A DNA stretch of 64,000 nucleotides, taken from positions 3,939,855-4,003,854 of the forward strand of contig JAEMBT020000006.1 in assembly GCA_018873245.2 (NCBI GenBank), given 5' to 3'. Positions 1 to 11,420 of the stretch are shown piece by piece (the stretch's first letter is position 1; each line of letters begins with the position of its first letter). Source of the DNA: Archegozetes longisetosus (lineage: Eukaryota; Arthropoda; Arachnida; Sarcoptiformes; Trhypochthoniidae). The notes beneath the pieces were generated by a model. That model was not told the DNA's origin. It did not search any database and saw only the letters and a list, made by a program, of their open reading frames with translations. A program made the translations under genes and the position numbers.

Positions 1-2450
1 ATCAAATAGTGTTATTATGACAACCTTTAACTTATTTATTAAGTATCACTATTTTGTAACAAAGTTTGAACAAAATATTCTAATCGAACAAAAAATAATG
101 AATGATTTTTTGTACTAGTTATATAAAACCATATATATTGTAAATATGATGTTCTCACATATGTTGATAACTTGAAAAAAGTCAAAGAATAAAGAAACTA
201 AAATTTGTTTGATTCCAATGTTTTTTGAGCTGAACCCCATGTCTGCAATTTAGAACTCGCGAACAAATTATAAACGAGAACTGCAGCCACATAAAAACCA
301 GTGGTTAAGTAGAAGACATACGACCAGTTAGAAAGAGTTTGCTTTAAATAAATAAGTAAACTGTATAATAGTTTTGAATATCAGAAATCCATTTTTAATT
401 TACCCCTTTGGAAGTGAAATTGGCTGCAACTATTGGAGCCAGAAATCCAGGAAATGTACTGAAAGTACTAGTTATGCCAATTAGAGTTGCAGCAAAATCA
501 GGTGACATATCAATATGTGTTGAATACAATCCTGGATAACTAAATCCCAATAGACCAATTCCTAATGTAAAAAGTATTACATTGAGAGTTGAATCACATC
601 CGGCGAGTACGACACCAACCATGCACAGAGCGGGTGCGGTATATGCTATAAGTATTTTTCAGAATATCAATGTAGTTTTAGACTGATATATTAAAAATAT
701 AAACTTTATAGAAAATACCTATTGTTGTATTGACTTTTCTGATCATATTGACTGATATTTTACCGGTTTGTCTAATTTTATCACTAATTATTGACGAAAT
801 ATATCCAATCAATGAAGTTAGAATAGTTGGCAAGCTTGACATTAAACCATTCTTTGAAAGAGAAAATAGTTACTAATTTAATGATAACTATTAAAAAGTT
901 TTCCATTTTTACTTTTTGTATATCGAAGTTTAATATTTTGCTGAAATAAGTTGGTAGTAATGTTAAGACTGTGAAATGTCCCCAATTTTGACAAAAATGA
1001 GTAATCGTCAAGGCATAGACTGCTCTTGATGTCAAAATCGACTTCCATGGCACACTCGGTTTCTATTTAAAAATAAGTTATTATATGATATACATTTATA
1101 AATGAAACAATATTTAAACCTGAATCGCTTTTTCATCTCCTTGGTTTGAAATGATATAATTATACTCAGTCTGTGACATATAAGGGTGGCTATCAGGTGT
1201 TTCATAGATCAGTAGAGACCAGAATATAAACCAAACACAACCAGCGATACCTAATAAGTAGAAAATTGCAGGCCATCCTCCCATAAAAGTCTTACTGCAC
1301 AAATATCCTGCTAATGGCATTGTGATAATAGTTCCGATATTAGCACCCGTGAATACAATAGTGACAGATCTGCTTCTTTCCATTTTAGGCATCCATCGGG
1401 CAATCATGGCGCCCATACAAGGATATGAGGTACCACAGGCCATACCCTGAATGAGTCTAGTTATGAAAAACACAGTGAAACTCCAGCGAGCAGTTACTGG
1501 TCCTATGATTGATAATATGGATGTTATTAATAAACTGCAACCATATATCCATTTGGCACCAAATTTTTCTGATAAAATTCCTGCTGGAATCAGTGTTATG
1601 GCATATCCATAAAAATATGCTCCCAAAATTATAGCTTGTTCGTGATCATTCCATTTGAATTCTCCTTCGATATAAGAATCTTCATGGGAATTTTCATGTG
1701 AATGGCATTCATTCTCAGAATTATCACTTGAATTTTGTTTTCCAACCATTGATACAATCACAACACTTAACACAACTTTGTAGGAATAGAATATCGAGAA
1801 TCCCACAAAACTTAAGAATAGGAATACAAATCTTGCCGGAATAAATGAATAACATAATTTTACCTTCTTTTCCGTAGTCATTTTCTTTTAATATAAAATG
1901 TCTGATTTTTGTTTCAAATTAAAGTTACCTCATTCTGTTATTTAATTTATATGTCTTTCATTTATTAACCAGTTATCTTTATTAGTCTAGAGATCTAATT
2001 ATCCTTATCACTTATTGTTTAATAATTAATTTTCACATAACTTAAGTTACATTAGAAGTGATAATGTTTTTCTAAAAGTAAATTTTTTTTCGGAAAGTTG
2101 ATCTGTTCATTCTTGAAATTTAAAGCGTTTTGTTATAAAAAATACAATTCGTTTAATATCGTTACTTTTGCATTAAATTTGTAAATAACGAAGTAACAAA
2201 CAGCTATTGTAGGCTTATTACTTTTAGTATTCTAGAGACAATGATCTCAAGAGATTTGTGTATTGGACAATTTTTTAAATACATTATTTTGTCTAGTACA
2301 CAACCTGGACAATTTACTTGGACTAAACTAATTCACTATTTTTGTTAATAAATTATCAAATCGTAGTACATATAAGCTTTATTGGAGTCAAGTAGAAATA
2401 CATGTTTGTAATCCATTATATCATTTCAATCATAATACAACTATCCTACC
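1..2450. repeat. Tandem duplication unit, left copy (cut by window edge)
   Basis: This stretch matches 6194-8645 at an offset of about 6,194 bp, in the same orientation, through the whole SLC17 gene, its 3' flank and about 570 bp of 5' flank. Similarity stops abruptly near 2450 (right copy near 8645). The left boundary lies outside the window. Most of it is almost identical, so the duplication is recent or has been homogenised. The part 1882-2450 is the shared upstream/promoter flank and shows no other gene. Confidence 0.93.
198..1881 (-). CDS. SLC17 (sialin/phosphate-cotransporter-like) transporter, copy 1
   Basis: Five exons on the minus strand: 1881-1120, 1062-913, 851-719, 645-404 and 341-198 (stop TAG 198-200). 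All introns are short with GT..AG ends, and the joined frame is open for 476 codons, the usual length for SLC17. These are 12-TM major-facilitator carriers that move organic or inorganic anions with H+ or Na+ across plasma or vesicle membranes; the substrate cannot be read here. Supporting motifs are FKWNDHEQAIILGAYFYGY (residues 75-93), the RLIQG...SYPCMG...RWMP..ER block (142-169), TGANIGT (178-184), VPWKSILTS at the start of exon 2 and FCQNWG (residues 277-282). TM1 has Lys35 where most family members have Arg. The loop at 47-74 is acidic and His-rich. It is the downstream twin of the copy at 6391-8075. No frame damage is seen. Confidence 0.93.
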
Positions 2451-2839
2451 AGACCTGTTATTAATAAATTTTGGCATACCTTATTATTTAAGATAGCTTA
2501 GGTTTAGAATTCTTTATTTACAAGACATAACCGCATGGAAGTTTTTTTTATAAATGTTAATTTGAGAATATCCTTTAGGATATATTAAAATTATTATTTT
2601 CTATTATATGCTAAAATTGTGGCAGTAGTGCTAATAACTTCACAAAATAACACCTAATTTTTGCAAGATTAAAATTGTAAAAAATCAAAACAAAAACCCT
2701 CTATATTTAGAAAATAAAAGGAATAGGATTATTTTCCTTAAAAATTTGGTTCCGAAATGATGAATCAAGCATGAAAATTTAAACGTCCGAGTAAAAGCCA
2801 ACATGACCTAAAACGATAGTTCACAGGCAATAATCATTA
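2451..2839. other. Intergenic, nothing recognised
   Basis: AT-rich sequence between the end of the duplicated unit and a dispersed repeat. I see no open frame, RNA gene or inverted repeat that stands out. Confidence 0.5.
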
Positions 2840-3080
2840 GCCTACTATCACAATTTTAACTATAATATTTAAGGCTTCAAAATTTGTTTTATCACATCTT
2901 TCCAGTAATAAAAACTATCGCAATTAACGATACGCGAATCTCAGTATCTGCAAGAATCACATAGTAAAGAACTTATTTTTGAAGTTTGAAATCACTAAAA
3001 ATCACTAAATTCAGAGATTTTACTACATAATCACATAAATCAAGTAAAGTCACTAAATTAACACTTTCTTTCAAATTGGG
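2840..3080. repeat. Dispersed two-part repeat, copy 1
   Basis: Two blocks recur elsewhere in the window. Block S1 (about 2845-2925, around 'aaaactatcgcaatt') matches 8899-8995. Block S2 (about 2960-3080, with 'aaatcactaaa' and 'tactacataatcacata') matches 9310-9420 and, inverted, 9030-9150. The order of blocks differs between loci. This looks like a decayed non-coding mobile repeat of unknown family. Confidence 0.6.
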
Positions 3081-3420
3081 CGCGACATTTGGTACACGGC
3101 ACACATATGGCTGCTGTCAATATGAAAGAGATCTGTTTCAGTCAGTATAACCAATATTTAAATAACTAATACCTTAAGTGATGTATGAAAAAAGCTGTAA
3201 AAGATTAGGAAATTAGTTTGAAATGATCAACAATATTGAAAATTTGTTAACTATGGGATGGATTTTTTTGAAATTAAAAAGTTTTTATTTTTCTTATAGC
3301 ATGTGTATATCAGAAAATCGATTGTGTGATAATTCTACATATGGAACGTGGATTCATTGTAGAAGAAGCGCATTCCGGAAATATTTTCTATTTATCTCTA
3401 TTTCAATCGTTTTATTTTGT

Positions 3421-3620
3421 AATGTTAGGTTAAGTTAAGTTATTAATTTAGTTTACGTTATGTTAATTTAGGCTTGATCAGGTTAGTTTATTATATCACT
3501 TTATATTATGATAAGTTAGGATAGGTTACGTTAGGTTATTATATTTGTCTATATTATGATAAATTAGTATAGGTTAGATTGAGTTAGGTTATTATTTTAG
3601 TTTATTTTAAGTTTGGATAG
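3421..3620. repeat. Degenerate TTAGG-like repeats
   Basis: A run of imperfect GTTAGGTTA / GGATAGGTTA units in AT-rich spacer. It resembles the arthropod telomere repeat TTAGG but is heavily diverged, so it is best read as an old interstitial or satellite-like tract. Bases 3621-3894 after it show nothing recognisable. Confidence 0.5.
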
Positions 3621-3894
3621 GTTTTCATGTATATTATCCAAGATTACTTTATATTTTATTACTAATAAAAACTCTCATTTTAGTTTTTAAAATATCGTTG
3701 AACTGGAGAATATCGTTAAAATATCGGAGAATGGGCTGTTGATGAACAAGCTGTCGGTGAACAAACCGGACCCTAAATTAATAGTGACATTATAAATGGA
3801 ACAATAATTAATTTTAGATATATACAAAAGCTTTTTCGTGTGTCGTCAATACTAATAAGGGGACTAGTCCGATTGTTCGTTTAGTACTCATTTA

Positions 3895-5191
3895 CAGCAT
3901 TATCGGATAACATATGAACAAAAATAAATATTCATTTAAATACTAATGTGCCGTTTATGAATTGCTTTTGTCTGCTCAATATGTCGACCTGTTCCTTTAT
4001 TAATGAGACGACATCGCCGCTTCCAAGTGTCGAATACTTTCTTTGCCATTTTGGCATCGACAGTTGACCAAATAGTTTTACATAGTTTCCAGACACCTTC
4101 AATTGTCGTCGCGCGTCTTCGGGAAAGCTTGTTTTAGATATCCAAATCCAAAGAAATTCATCGGACTTGCATCAGGCGATTCGACAGAAATTTTCTCATT
4201 CTTTATGAAATCGATAGTGGTCCTGTGCTGAAGATTTTGAAGATATTCTTGAGTGAAGGCTGCTGTATGCGATGTGCACTTGTCATGGTGGAGGTATACC
4301 TTATAGAGCTCATTTGGATACAACTTAGGCAACTCATACTCAAGTAATGGTTTCAATACAAAGTCGACATAATATTTTGCTGTTATCTTAACTCTGAGCG
4401 GAACTCTAATTAATGGAAGGGGTCCTCTTCCTGTCAAACCTCCGACGATCATAAATCCTATGGGAAAGTTTTGTTTGCAAGCATTGACCCATTCTTCAGG
4501 TGTTTGTTCATCTCTTCGGACATAACAGATCTTTGAATTTTCATTGCAGTACGAAAAATAAATGTATGATTCGTCCAAAGTGACTACATATTCACTTCTG
4601 TCTTGAGCCAAATGTCTTTTATATAGTTTTCTGCAGTTTGTTTTTCGATTTGCGCAGTGGTCATCGGTAAGTTTGTGAACTTTACGCTTTTTACGCGTCT
4701 CCATCCCTAAATCTTTGTGTATTATTTCATTAATTATTGACTGTGAGACTTTGTAGCGTTTTGCCATTTCGTTTTGTGTTGGCGGGTTTGGAGTACTGAT
4801 GGCATTCTTTATTTTCCGTATCAGTTCAGGTGTTTTTGTCATCCTGGTACGCATAAATGGTCGAATTTTGATGCCTTTTTAATGGATTCTATTCTTTTTC
4901 CAGCGGAATTACATACATTAGAAATGAGTCCTAGTGATACCTTAATGTTGTCTTTCAAGAGCTTTTACTGTATTGAACGATATTTAATTTTAGCTTTGGA
5001 AAGTGCCAAAATAGCAGATTCGACTTCATGTGGAATTTTTTTCATTGATAATAATCTTAGAAATCGTGTTTTAAGAATAATAAACAATGTTTGATAGGAA
5101 ATCGAAAGTTTTAATTAGACTACGTAATGCGCAATAATTTGATGTAATTGCAATGCGCCTAATTTTGTTCACATGCTATCCGATAATGCTG
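3895..5191 (-). mobile_element. Full-length mariner-type DNA transposon (dead)
   Basis: The element is 1,297 bp, the standard mariner size. Both ends carry the same inverted repeat starting CAGCATTATCGGATA; about 29 bp match with two mismatches (3895-3923 versus the complement of 5163-5191). A TA dinucleotide flanks each end (3893-3894 and 5192-5193), the Tc1/mariner target duplication. It sits in the spacer between the two SLC17 copies and carries a broken transposase in the minus orientation. Confidence 0.93.
3936..5045 (-). pseudogene. Mariner transposase, frameshifted
   Basis: Mariner transposases cut and paste the element in the nucleus using three acidic residues. Reading the minus strand, an N-terminal piece starts at Met 5045 (MKKIPHEVESAILAL) and has an in-frame stop after RSIQ. 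A frameshift near 4855 leads into the 251-residue open frame 4854-4099. That frame holds the second helix-turn-helix (NEMAKRYKVSQSIINEII) and the catalytic Asp motifs TLDES, YLHHDK and SPDASPMNFFGFGYLKQ. The spacing of the last two is about DD37D. A second frameshift near 4105 leads to the C-terminus (GVWKLCKTIW...TWKRRCRLI) ending at 3936. All three acidic residues survive, but at least three lesions make it non-functional as written. Confidence 0.9.
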
Positions 5192-6193
5192 TATTTGACT
5201 GTAAAGTTTCAAAAAGTCAATTTCAGTATTGGCAAATTTTGCAACTAACGACTTTTAATCTAATTTACTAATCTATTTTATTCAGTTCCACAAGATGTAA
5301 AGTTTTATTCTAATATTATTTTGACAGAAATTCTTGATAAGTAAGTAAATTTTTTTAAATTACCACTCTTTCAAATTTAACGAAAGTTTTTAGCAATGCT
5401 GTAACTTTAACACAAAGATATTAGCTTGTTGACGGGCAAAATATTACACAAATTGAATCAATAGTAGTAATTAATACTCGAATAAAACTTGTGCAAATAA
5501 ATCAAATGAATTAATTTCAATGTGAAAGGCCATTGCTACAAAATTTTGCTCATATTGAAATTCGATTTATCAAAACTTTATAATGAAACAAATTAGAAGT
5601 CAGTAATGAGTTGACAATTGGGATGATACTATCTAAGTATTTTTAAAGCGTATTGATTAAAGTCTTATAGCAAAAGTTACAAGTTTTTCAGATAGTAAGT
5701 ACTTTATTCTAAAATTTTCTTTTTTCAATAAGAATTAGACATGTTGCAAAATCCGAAACCATTCGTATTTACATTACATACGTTTTTGTCTGCAAAGTTA
5801 GTACATTTGGGTCTGACTCCAGATTTTTATTGAATTTCTGTAGTAATCAATGAGATAATCGAACTCCTGTTAAGAATTAATTTGCCTTATGTTAAATATT
5901 TTGTAATATTTAAAGTATCACTTTATTGATTAATTAGTCACACACACACACGTTGCAAGGTTTTTTAGATAAAAAACACTAATTTTAAGGTTTTATACGC
6001 ATCGACTGCCAATATTTTCCTAATGCTAGCACTTATATATAAAAACTGGTTGACTTGACAATTTTGAACTCGAGTCAACTCATTACTAGTTTAGAGATGA
6101 ACTTAATTCATCTCAATTTAAAAATAAATTTTACCAAACAATCAATTATTTTACTACAACTTCATGAAAAATCACGTCTATAAATAGTTAAGC
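5192..6193. other. Intergenic, nothing recognised
   Basis: AT-rich spacer between the mariner element and the second duplicated unit. Only a short (CA)n run near 5939-5951 is visible. No supported open frame. Confidence 0.5.
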
Positions 6194-8645
6194 ATCAAAT
6201 AGTGTTATTATAACAAACTTTAACTTATTTATTGAGTATCACTATTTCGTAACAAAGTTTGAACAAAATATTCTAATCGAACAAAAAAATGAATGAAATT
6301 TGTTGTACTAGTTATATAAAACCATATACATTGTAAATATGATGTTCTCACATAAGTTGATAACTTGAAAAAAGTCAAAGAATAAAGAAATTAAAATTTG
6401 TTTGATTCCAATGTTTTTTGAGCTGAACCCCATGTCTGCAATTTAGAGCTCGCGAACAAATTATAAACGAGAACTGCAGCCACATAAAAACCAGCGGATA
6501 AATAGAAGACATACGACCAGTTAGAAAGAGTTTGCTTTAAATAAATAAGTAAACTTCATAATAGTTTTGAATATCAGAAATCCATTTTTAATTTACCCCT
6601 TTGGAAGTGAAATTGGCTGCAACTATTGGAGCCAGAAATCCAGGAAATGTACTGAAAGTGTTGGTTATTCCCATTAAAGTTGCAGCAAAATCAGGTGACA
6701 TATCAATATGTGTTGAAAACAATCCTGGATAACTAAATCCCAATAGACCAATTCCTAATGTAAAAAGTATTACATTGAGAGTTGAATCACATCCGGCGAG
6801 TACGACACCAACCATGCACAGAGCAGGCCCGGTATATGCTATGAGCATTTTTCAGAATATCAATGTAGTTTTAGACTGATATATTAAAAATATAAACTTT
6901 ATAGAAAATACCTATTGTTGTATTGACTTTTCTGTTCACATTGACTGATATTTTACCAGTTTGTCTAATTTTATCACTAATTATTGAAGAGATATATGCA
7001 ATTAATACAGTCAGTAGTGTTGGCAAGCTTGACATTAATCCATTCTTTTAAACGAGAAAATGGTTACTAATTTAATGATAACTATTAAAAATTTTTCCAT
7101 TTTTACTTTTTGTATATCGAAGTTTAATATTTTGCTGAAATAAGTTGGTAGTAATGTTAAGACTGTGAAATATCCCCAATTTTGACAAAAATGAGTAATT
7201 GTTAAGGCATAGACTGCTCTTGATGTCAAAATCGATTTCCATGGCACACTCGGTTTCTATTTAAAAATAAGTTATTATATGATATACATTTATAAATGAA
7301 ACAATATTTAAACCTGAATCGCTTTTTCATCTCCTTGGTTTGAAATGATATAATTATACTCAGTCTGTGACATATAAGGGTGACTATCAGGTGTTTCATA
7401 GATCAGTAGAGACCAGAATATAAACCAAACACAACCAGCGATACCTAATAAGTAGAAAATTGCAGGCCATCCTCCCATAAAAGTCTTACTGCACAAATAT
7501 CCTGCTAATGGCATTGTGATAATAGTTCCGATATTAGCACCCGTGAATACAATAGTGACAGATCTGCTTCTTTCCATTTTAGGCATCCATCGGGCAATCA
7601 TGGCGCCCATACAAGGATACGAAACACCACATGCCATACCCTGAATGAACCTATTTATGAAAAATGCAGCGAAACTCCAGCTCGCAGTTACTGGTCCTAT
7701 GATTGATAATATGCATGTTATTAATAAACTGCAACCATATATCCATTTGGCACCAAATTTTTCTGATAAAATTCCTGCTGGAATCAGTGTTATGGAATAT
7801 CCATAAAAATATGCTCCCAAAATTAGAGCTTGTTCGCGATCATTCCATTTGAATTCTCCTTCGATATAAGAATCTTCATGGGAATTTTCATGTGAATGGC
7901 ATTCATTCTCAGAATTATCACTTGAATTTTGTTTTCCAACCATTGATACAATCACAACACTTAACACAACTTTGTAGGAATAGAATATCGAGAATCCCAC
8001 AAAACTTAAGAATAGGAATACAAATCTTGCCGGAATAAATGAATAACATAATTTTACCTTCTTTTCCGTAGTCATTTTCTTTTAATATAAAATGTCTGAT
8101 TTTTGTTTCAAATTAAAGTTACCTCATTCTGTTATTTAATTGATGTGTCTTTCATTTATTAACCAGTTATCTTTATTAGTCCAGAGATCTAATTATTATT
8201 ATTACTTATTGTTTAATAATTCATTTTCACATAACTTAAGTTACATTAGAAGTGATAATGTTTTTCTAAAAGTAAATTGTTTTTCGGAAAATTGATCTGT
8301 TTATTTCGGGAATTCAAAGTGTTTTGTTATAAAAAATACAATTCGTTTAATATTGTTATTTTCGCATTAAATTTGTAAATAACGAAGTAACAAACATCTA
8401 TTGTAGGCTTATTTCTTTCAATACTTTTAAAGACAATAGTCTCAAGAGATTGTGTATTGGATGATTTTTTAAATACATTATTTTGTCTAGTTCACAACCT
8501 GGACAATTTACTTGGATTAAACTAATTCACTATTTTTGTTAATGAATTATCAAATCGTAGTACATATAAGCTTTATTGGAGTCAAGTAGAAATACATGTT
8601 TGTAATCCATTATATCATTTCAATCACAATACAATTATCCTATCC
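6194..8645. repeat. Tandem duplication unit, right copy
   Basis: Same-orientation copy of 1-2450 that carries a complete SLC17 gene. Small indels occur in flanks and introns. Divergence is patchy: long identical stretches alternate with short dense clusters of differences inside exons 1, 3 and 4. Bases 8076-8645 are its upstream flank. Confidence 0.93.
6391..8075 (-). CDS. SLC17 (sialin/phosphate-cotransporter-like) transporter, copy 2
   Basis: Five minus-strand exons: 8075-7314, 7256-7107, 7044-6912, 6838-6597 and 6534-6391 (stop TAA). They join without a break into 476 codons. Introns are 57, 62, 73, 62 bp with GT..AG ends; phases are 0, 0, 1, 0. The start at 8075 gives MTTEKKVKLC and matches copy 1. 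Family motifs are as in copy 1, with local replacements: TASWSFAAFFINRFIQGMAC here against TARWSFTVFFITRLIQGMAC there, and further changes in the TM segments of exons 3 and 4. The last exon encodes a final TM helix (WSYVFYLSAGFYVAAVLVYNL) and a short cytoplasmic tail. It is predicted to be a 12-TM anion symporter; substrate and membrane are unknown. Both copies look intact, so they could differ in substrate or expression. Confidence 0.94.
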
Positions 8646-8879
8646 TATGTGGAGTGGATCCCGTGTATGCGCTTATTTATGATCTCTATTTTATGAAAAG
8701 GCATAAAAATAATGTTTATTGCAAGGTTAAAGACATATGAAATTTTTGGGAAACTTATTATAAAGTAATAGATAAGGTAATTATGGCTTTAAAGATTACT
8801 TTCATTTTATGGTAAAACGTCATTTGCTGTAATATAGCAAACGTGGATGAGAATGTTCCTGACTTTGGGAACATAGCTG
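8646..8879. other. Spacer, nothing recognised
   Basis: AT-rich bases between the end of the duplicated unit and the dispersed repeat. The motif 'tatagcaaacgtgga' at its right edge recurs inverted-adjacent near 9280, so the repeat may start slightly earlier than marked. Confidence 0.4.
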
Positions 8880-9485
8880 TCCATGTTTGATTTAGTCCAG
8901 CCAAACATTTGCTTATTATTACAACTCCAACTACAATAATTAGGGCTTCAATATTTATGCTATCATAACTTTTCAATAATAAAACCTATCGCAATTTACG
9001 TTGTTTTTGATAAGGGATTTAAAATATTTACGTTTTGAAGTGAAATTAAATTGGAAGTGTTAATTAAGTGACTACTTGATTTACGTGATTATGTAGTAAA
9101 ACTCCTGAATTAAGTGATTTTTATTGATTTCAAATTAAAAAATAGACTCTTTATTTTGTCATTCGTATTGGTGCAGAGTTTTATTGCGATAGCCTTTATT
9201 ATTGAAAAGATGTGATAGCATAAATATCGAAGTCCTAATTATTATAGAGTTGTGATAATAAGCAAATGTTTGACTGTACTATAGCAAACGTGGACGATGT
9301 ACCTATACGAATCACAAAATAAAGAATCTATATTTTAAATTTGAAATCACTAAAATTCACTTAGTTCAGGGGTTTTACCACATAATCACATAGATCAGGT
9401 AGTCACTAAATTAACACTTCCGATTAAATTTCACTTTAAAACGTAATCATTTTCAATTCCTTGTCAAAAACAACGTGAATCTTTC
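8880..9485. repeat. Dispersed two-part repeat, copies 2 and 3 in inverted arrangement
   Basis: Block S1 (8899-8995) and block S2 (about 8996-9165) are followed by the reverse complements of S1 (about 9185-9295) and S2 (about 9310-9485). The order S1-S2-S1'-S2' is not a simple hairpin. The same blocks occur at 2840-3080. No coding capacity is seen. Likely fragments of a non-autonomous element. Confidence 0.65.
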
Positions 9486-10344
9486 CAAAAACTGCTATTG
9501 TGATCTAACGATTGTGATTAAAATCTAGTCTATAGCCATCAGAATGGTATAATCATCAGATCCTTTTCAACTTACAAGTACATACTAAGAAATAAACGGC
9601 ATCCTTTTTTTAAAGAAACACGAAAAAAGTACAATATTGTTCGTTTTAACACCAATCATGTGATAACTGATAATTTTTAAAGGTTTTGATACATTTAATT
9701 TGAAAGTATTCAGTCTCGGTTTGTCTTCAGCTTAGACAAAATGAGATACATATTGCTCTAAAATACCACTAAATTTTGATTTTTTCACTTAATCACTCAC
9801 TGAAAAAGAGTCAAATCTATCATGTAAATTTGAAGCCTTAATAATAATGATTCGACGCCTCCAGGAAAATATTTTCTTACTTGAATTTTCATTCGAGTCC
9901 TGTTATCAAATCGAATTCATATTTATTCATTCTTATGGAAAAATGAAGGCAGTGTGAAATGATGTGAGTATGAAGGCAGAATCTAAGTAATAATGGTATT
10001 CAATTCGATTTTAGTTTATGTCTCAGATTTTTTATTTACCAACCTATCTTTTATCACTATCGAATTTATTTAAAACTCTCAAATATTACTGCAGTTATTT
10101 TAATTCTATTTGCAATCAGTTTCATTAAGTTTAAAATGAGACTCATATTTTAGGCAATGTTTTGAAAATTTGCTTACATCTTTAATTAGTTATTTCAAAT
10201 GAAGATATACAATTTTCATGTAATTGAAAAGTTTAAATATTTCATGAATGAATGAAACTTCAAATGTATTATGCATAATGTACTAAACGTATGCATTGAG
10301 AACTATTTTTGTTCACTGTACTTTAATAAAAGCGTATGAATAAA
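9486..10344. other. Intergenic, nothing recognised
   Basis: AT-rich spacer downstream of the gustatory receptor gene. No open frame of note and no clear repeat. Confidence 0.5.
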
Positions 10345-11420
10345 TTAATGATGTGACGATTTTAGCTGAACACATATTACAGAGAATGTGATAACAAAAC
10401 TGAGAAACGATAAAATTAATGATGAATTTATAGTGAATAGACCATAAGGTTTGAGCCTCTTATTACCACGACTTGTAAATACAAATTCATTTCAAGCTTA
10501 AAATTCAGATTATTTTGATCTTCAAGTTTGAATGCTTCGTTTATTTTGTGAGTAACTGTATTGAAATCAAACTTATCATTGAGTTGACCAACAATTGCAA
10601 TAATAGTAATTAAAGTAAAGAAATATATAACGATATCGATTGAATTCACAAGTGACGACTCAACAGTTCGCTCGGTTGTCGCTATTTGTGTTATGGTGGA
10701 ACAGAGTATAAAAAATAGATAAAACAACCAAATAACAGGTATAAAACCAATTGAATCATTCAGACTGCCATTAATGGCTTGAATTTCTATTTCATTAGTT
10801 CTGATTCGTCTTAACTTTTCTAAGCTATTACTACAGTTATAAGCCGAAAGATTTTCAAAATGATGCTTTTTGAGGTAATACATGATATAGTTTGTTTGCA
10901 AGTAACACAACATTTGCATTAAATCCAAACCAAGTACAAAAATGCTATCACAAACTGAAATTAAAATACTGAAAATGATAGTGAGAGCACGACGAATAAC
11001 AAAATTTTGACTTTGACATTTGAACAAAATATCTTTTTCGATTTCTTCTTTAGCCCAAAAAATATTGATTCCAAAAAAGATAATAGAGCAGATCAACCAA
11101 AATATTGAGAGAAGTAGTGATAAACGACACAATTTTATATTTTCAAATTTATTTGAAAGCTTTTCTATTGTTTCAAATAAAGTGTTATGTTTTAGTCGAT
11201 ATATTATATACGAAACTAAGCAAAAAATATATCTTATAATCCATGTGACGCTCAAGAGATCAATTGTTCCGTTGAGGAAAACTAAGATCCAATAAATACA
11301 ATCAATCAACAAAGTTAATACAACTAAAAGTGAGAACGTCCTTCTAATAAAATTTCTTTTAATACCCGACTTAAATTCCTCAATGAAGAAAAGTTTGTTG
11401 ACGTGAAAAAATTTATTCAT
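10345..11420 (-). pseudogene. Gustatory receptor-like protein, frameshifted before TM7
   Basis: The open frame from Met 11420 gives 330 residues with six hydrophobic helices and ends at a stop (10428) right where TM7 should begin. A shifted frame from 10440 then reads LFTINSSLILSFLSFVITFS and on to VICVQLKSSHH, stopping at 10345. This is the expected TM7 with the TFxxxxVQ-type signature of arthropod gustatory receptors (family motif TYhhhhhQF). Gustatory receptors are inverted-topology 7-TM cation channels of chemosensory cells. The sequence at the break (TATTCACTAT) suggests loss of one 7-bp unit of a tandem TATTCAC, which would account for the frame change. No intron is needed to join the parts. 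It may be a pseudogene, a segregating null allele or an assembly error. Confidence 0.82.

Noticed and set aside
3223..3438. 71-codon plus-strand open frame
   Set aside because: Low-complexity, runs into degenerate TTAGG-like repeats, no motif and no neighbours that support it.
4774..5094. 106-codon plus-strand open frame
   Set aside because: Lies antisense to the mariner transposase N-terminus; it is a shadow.
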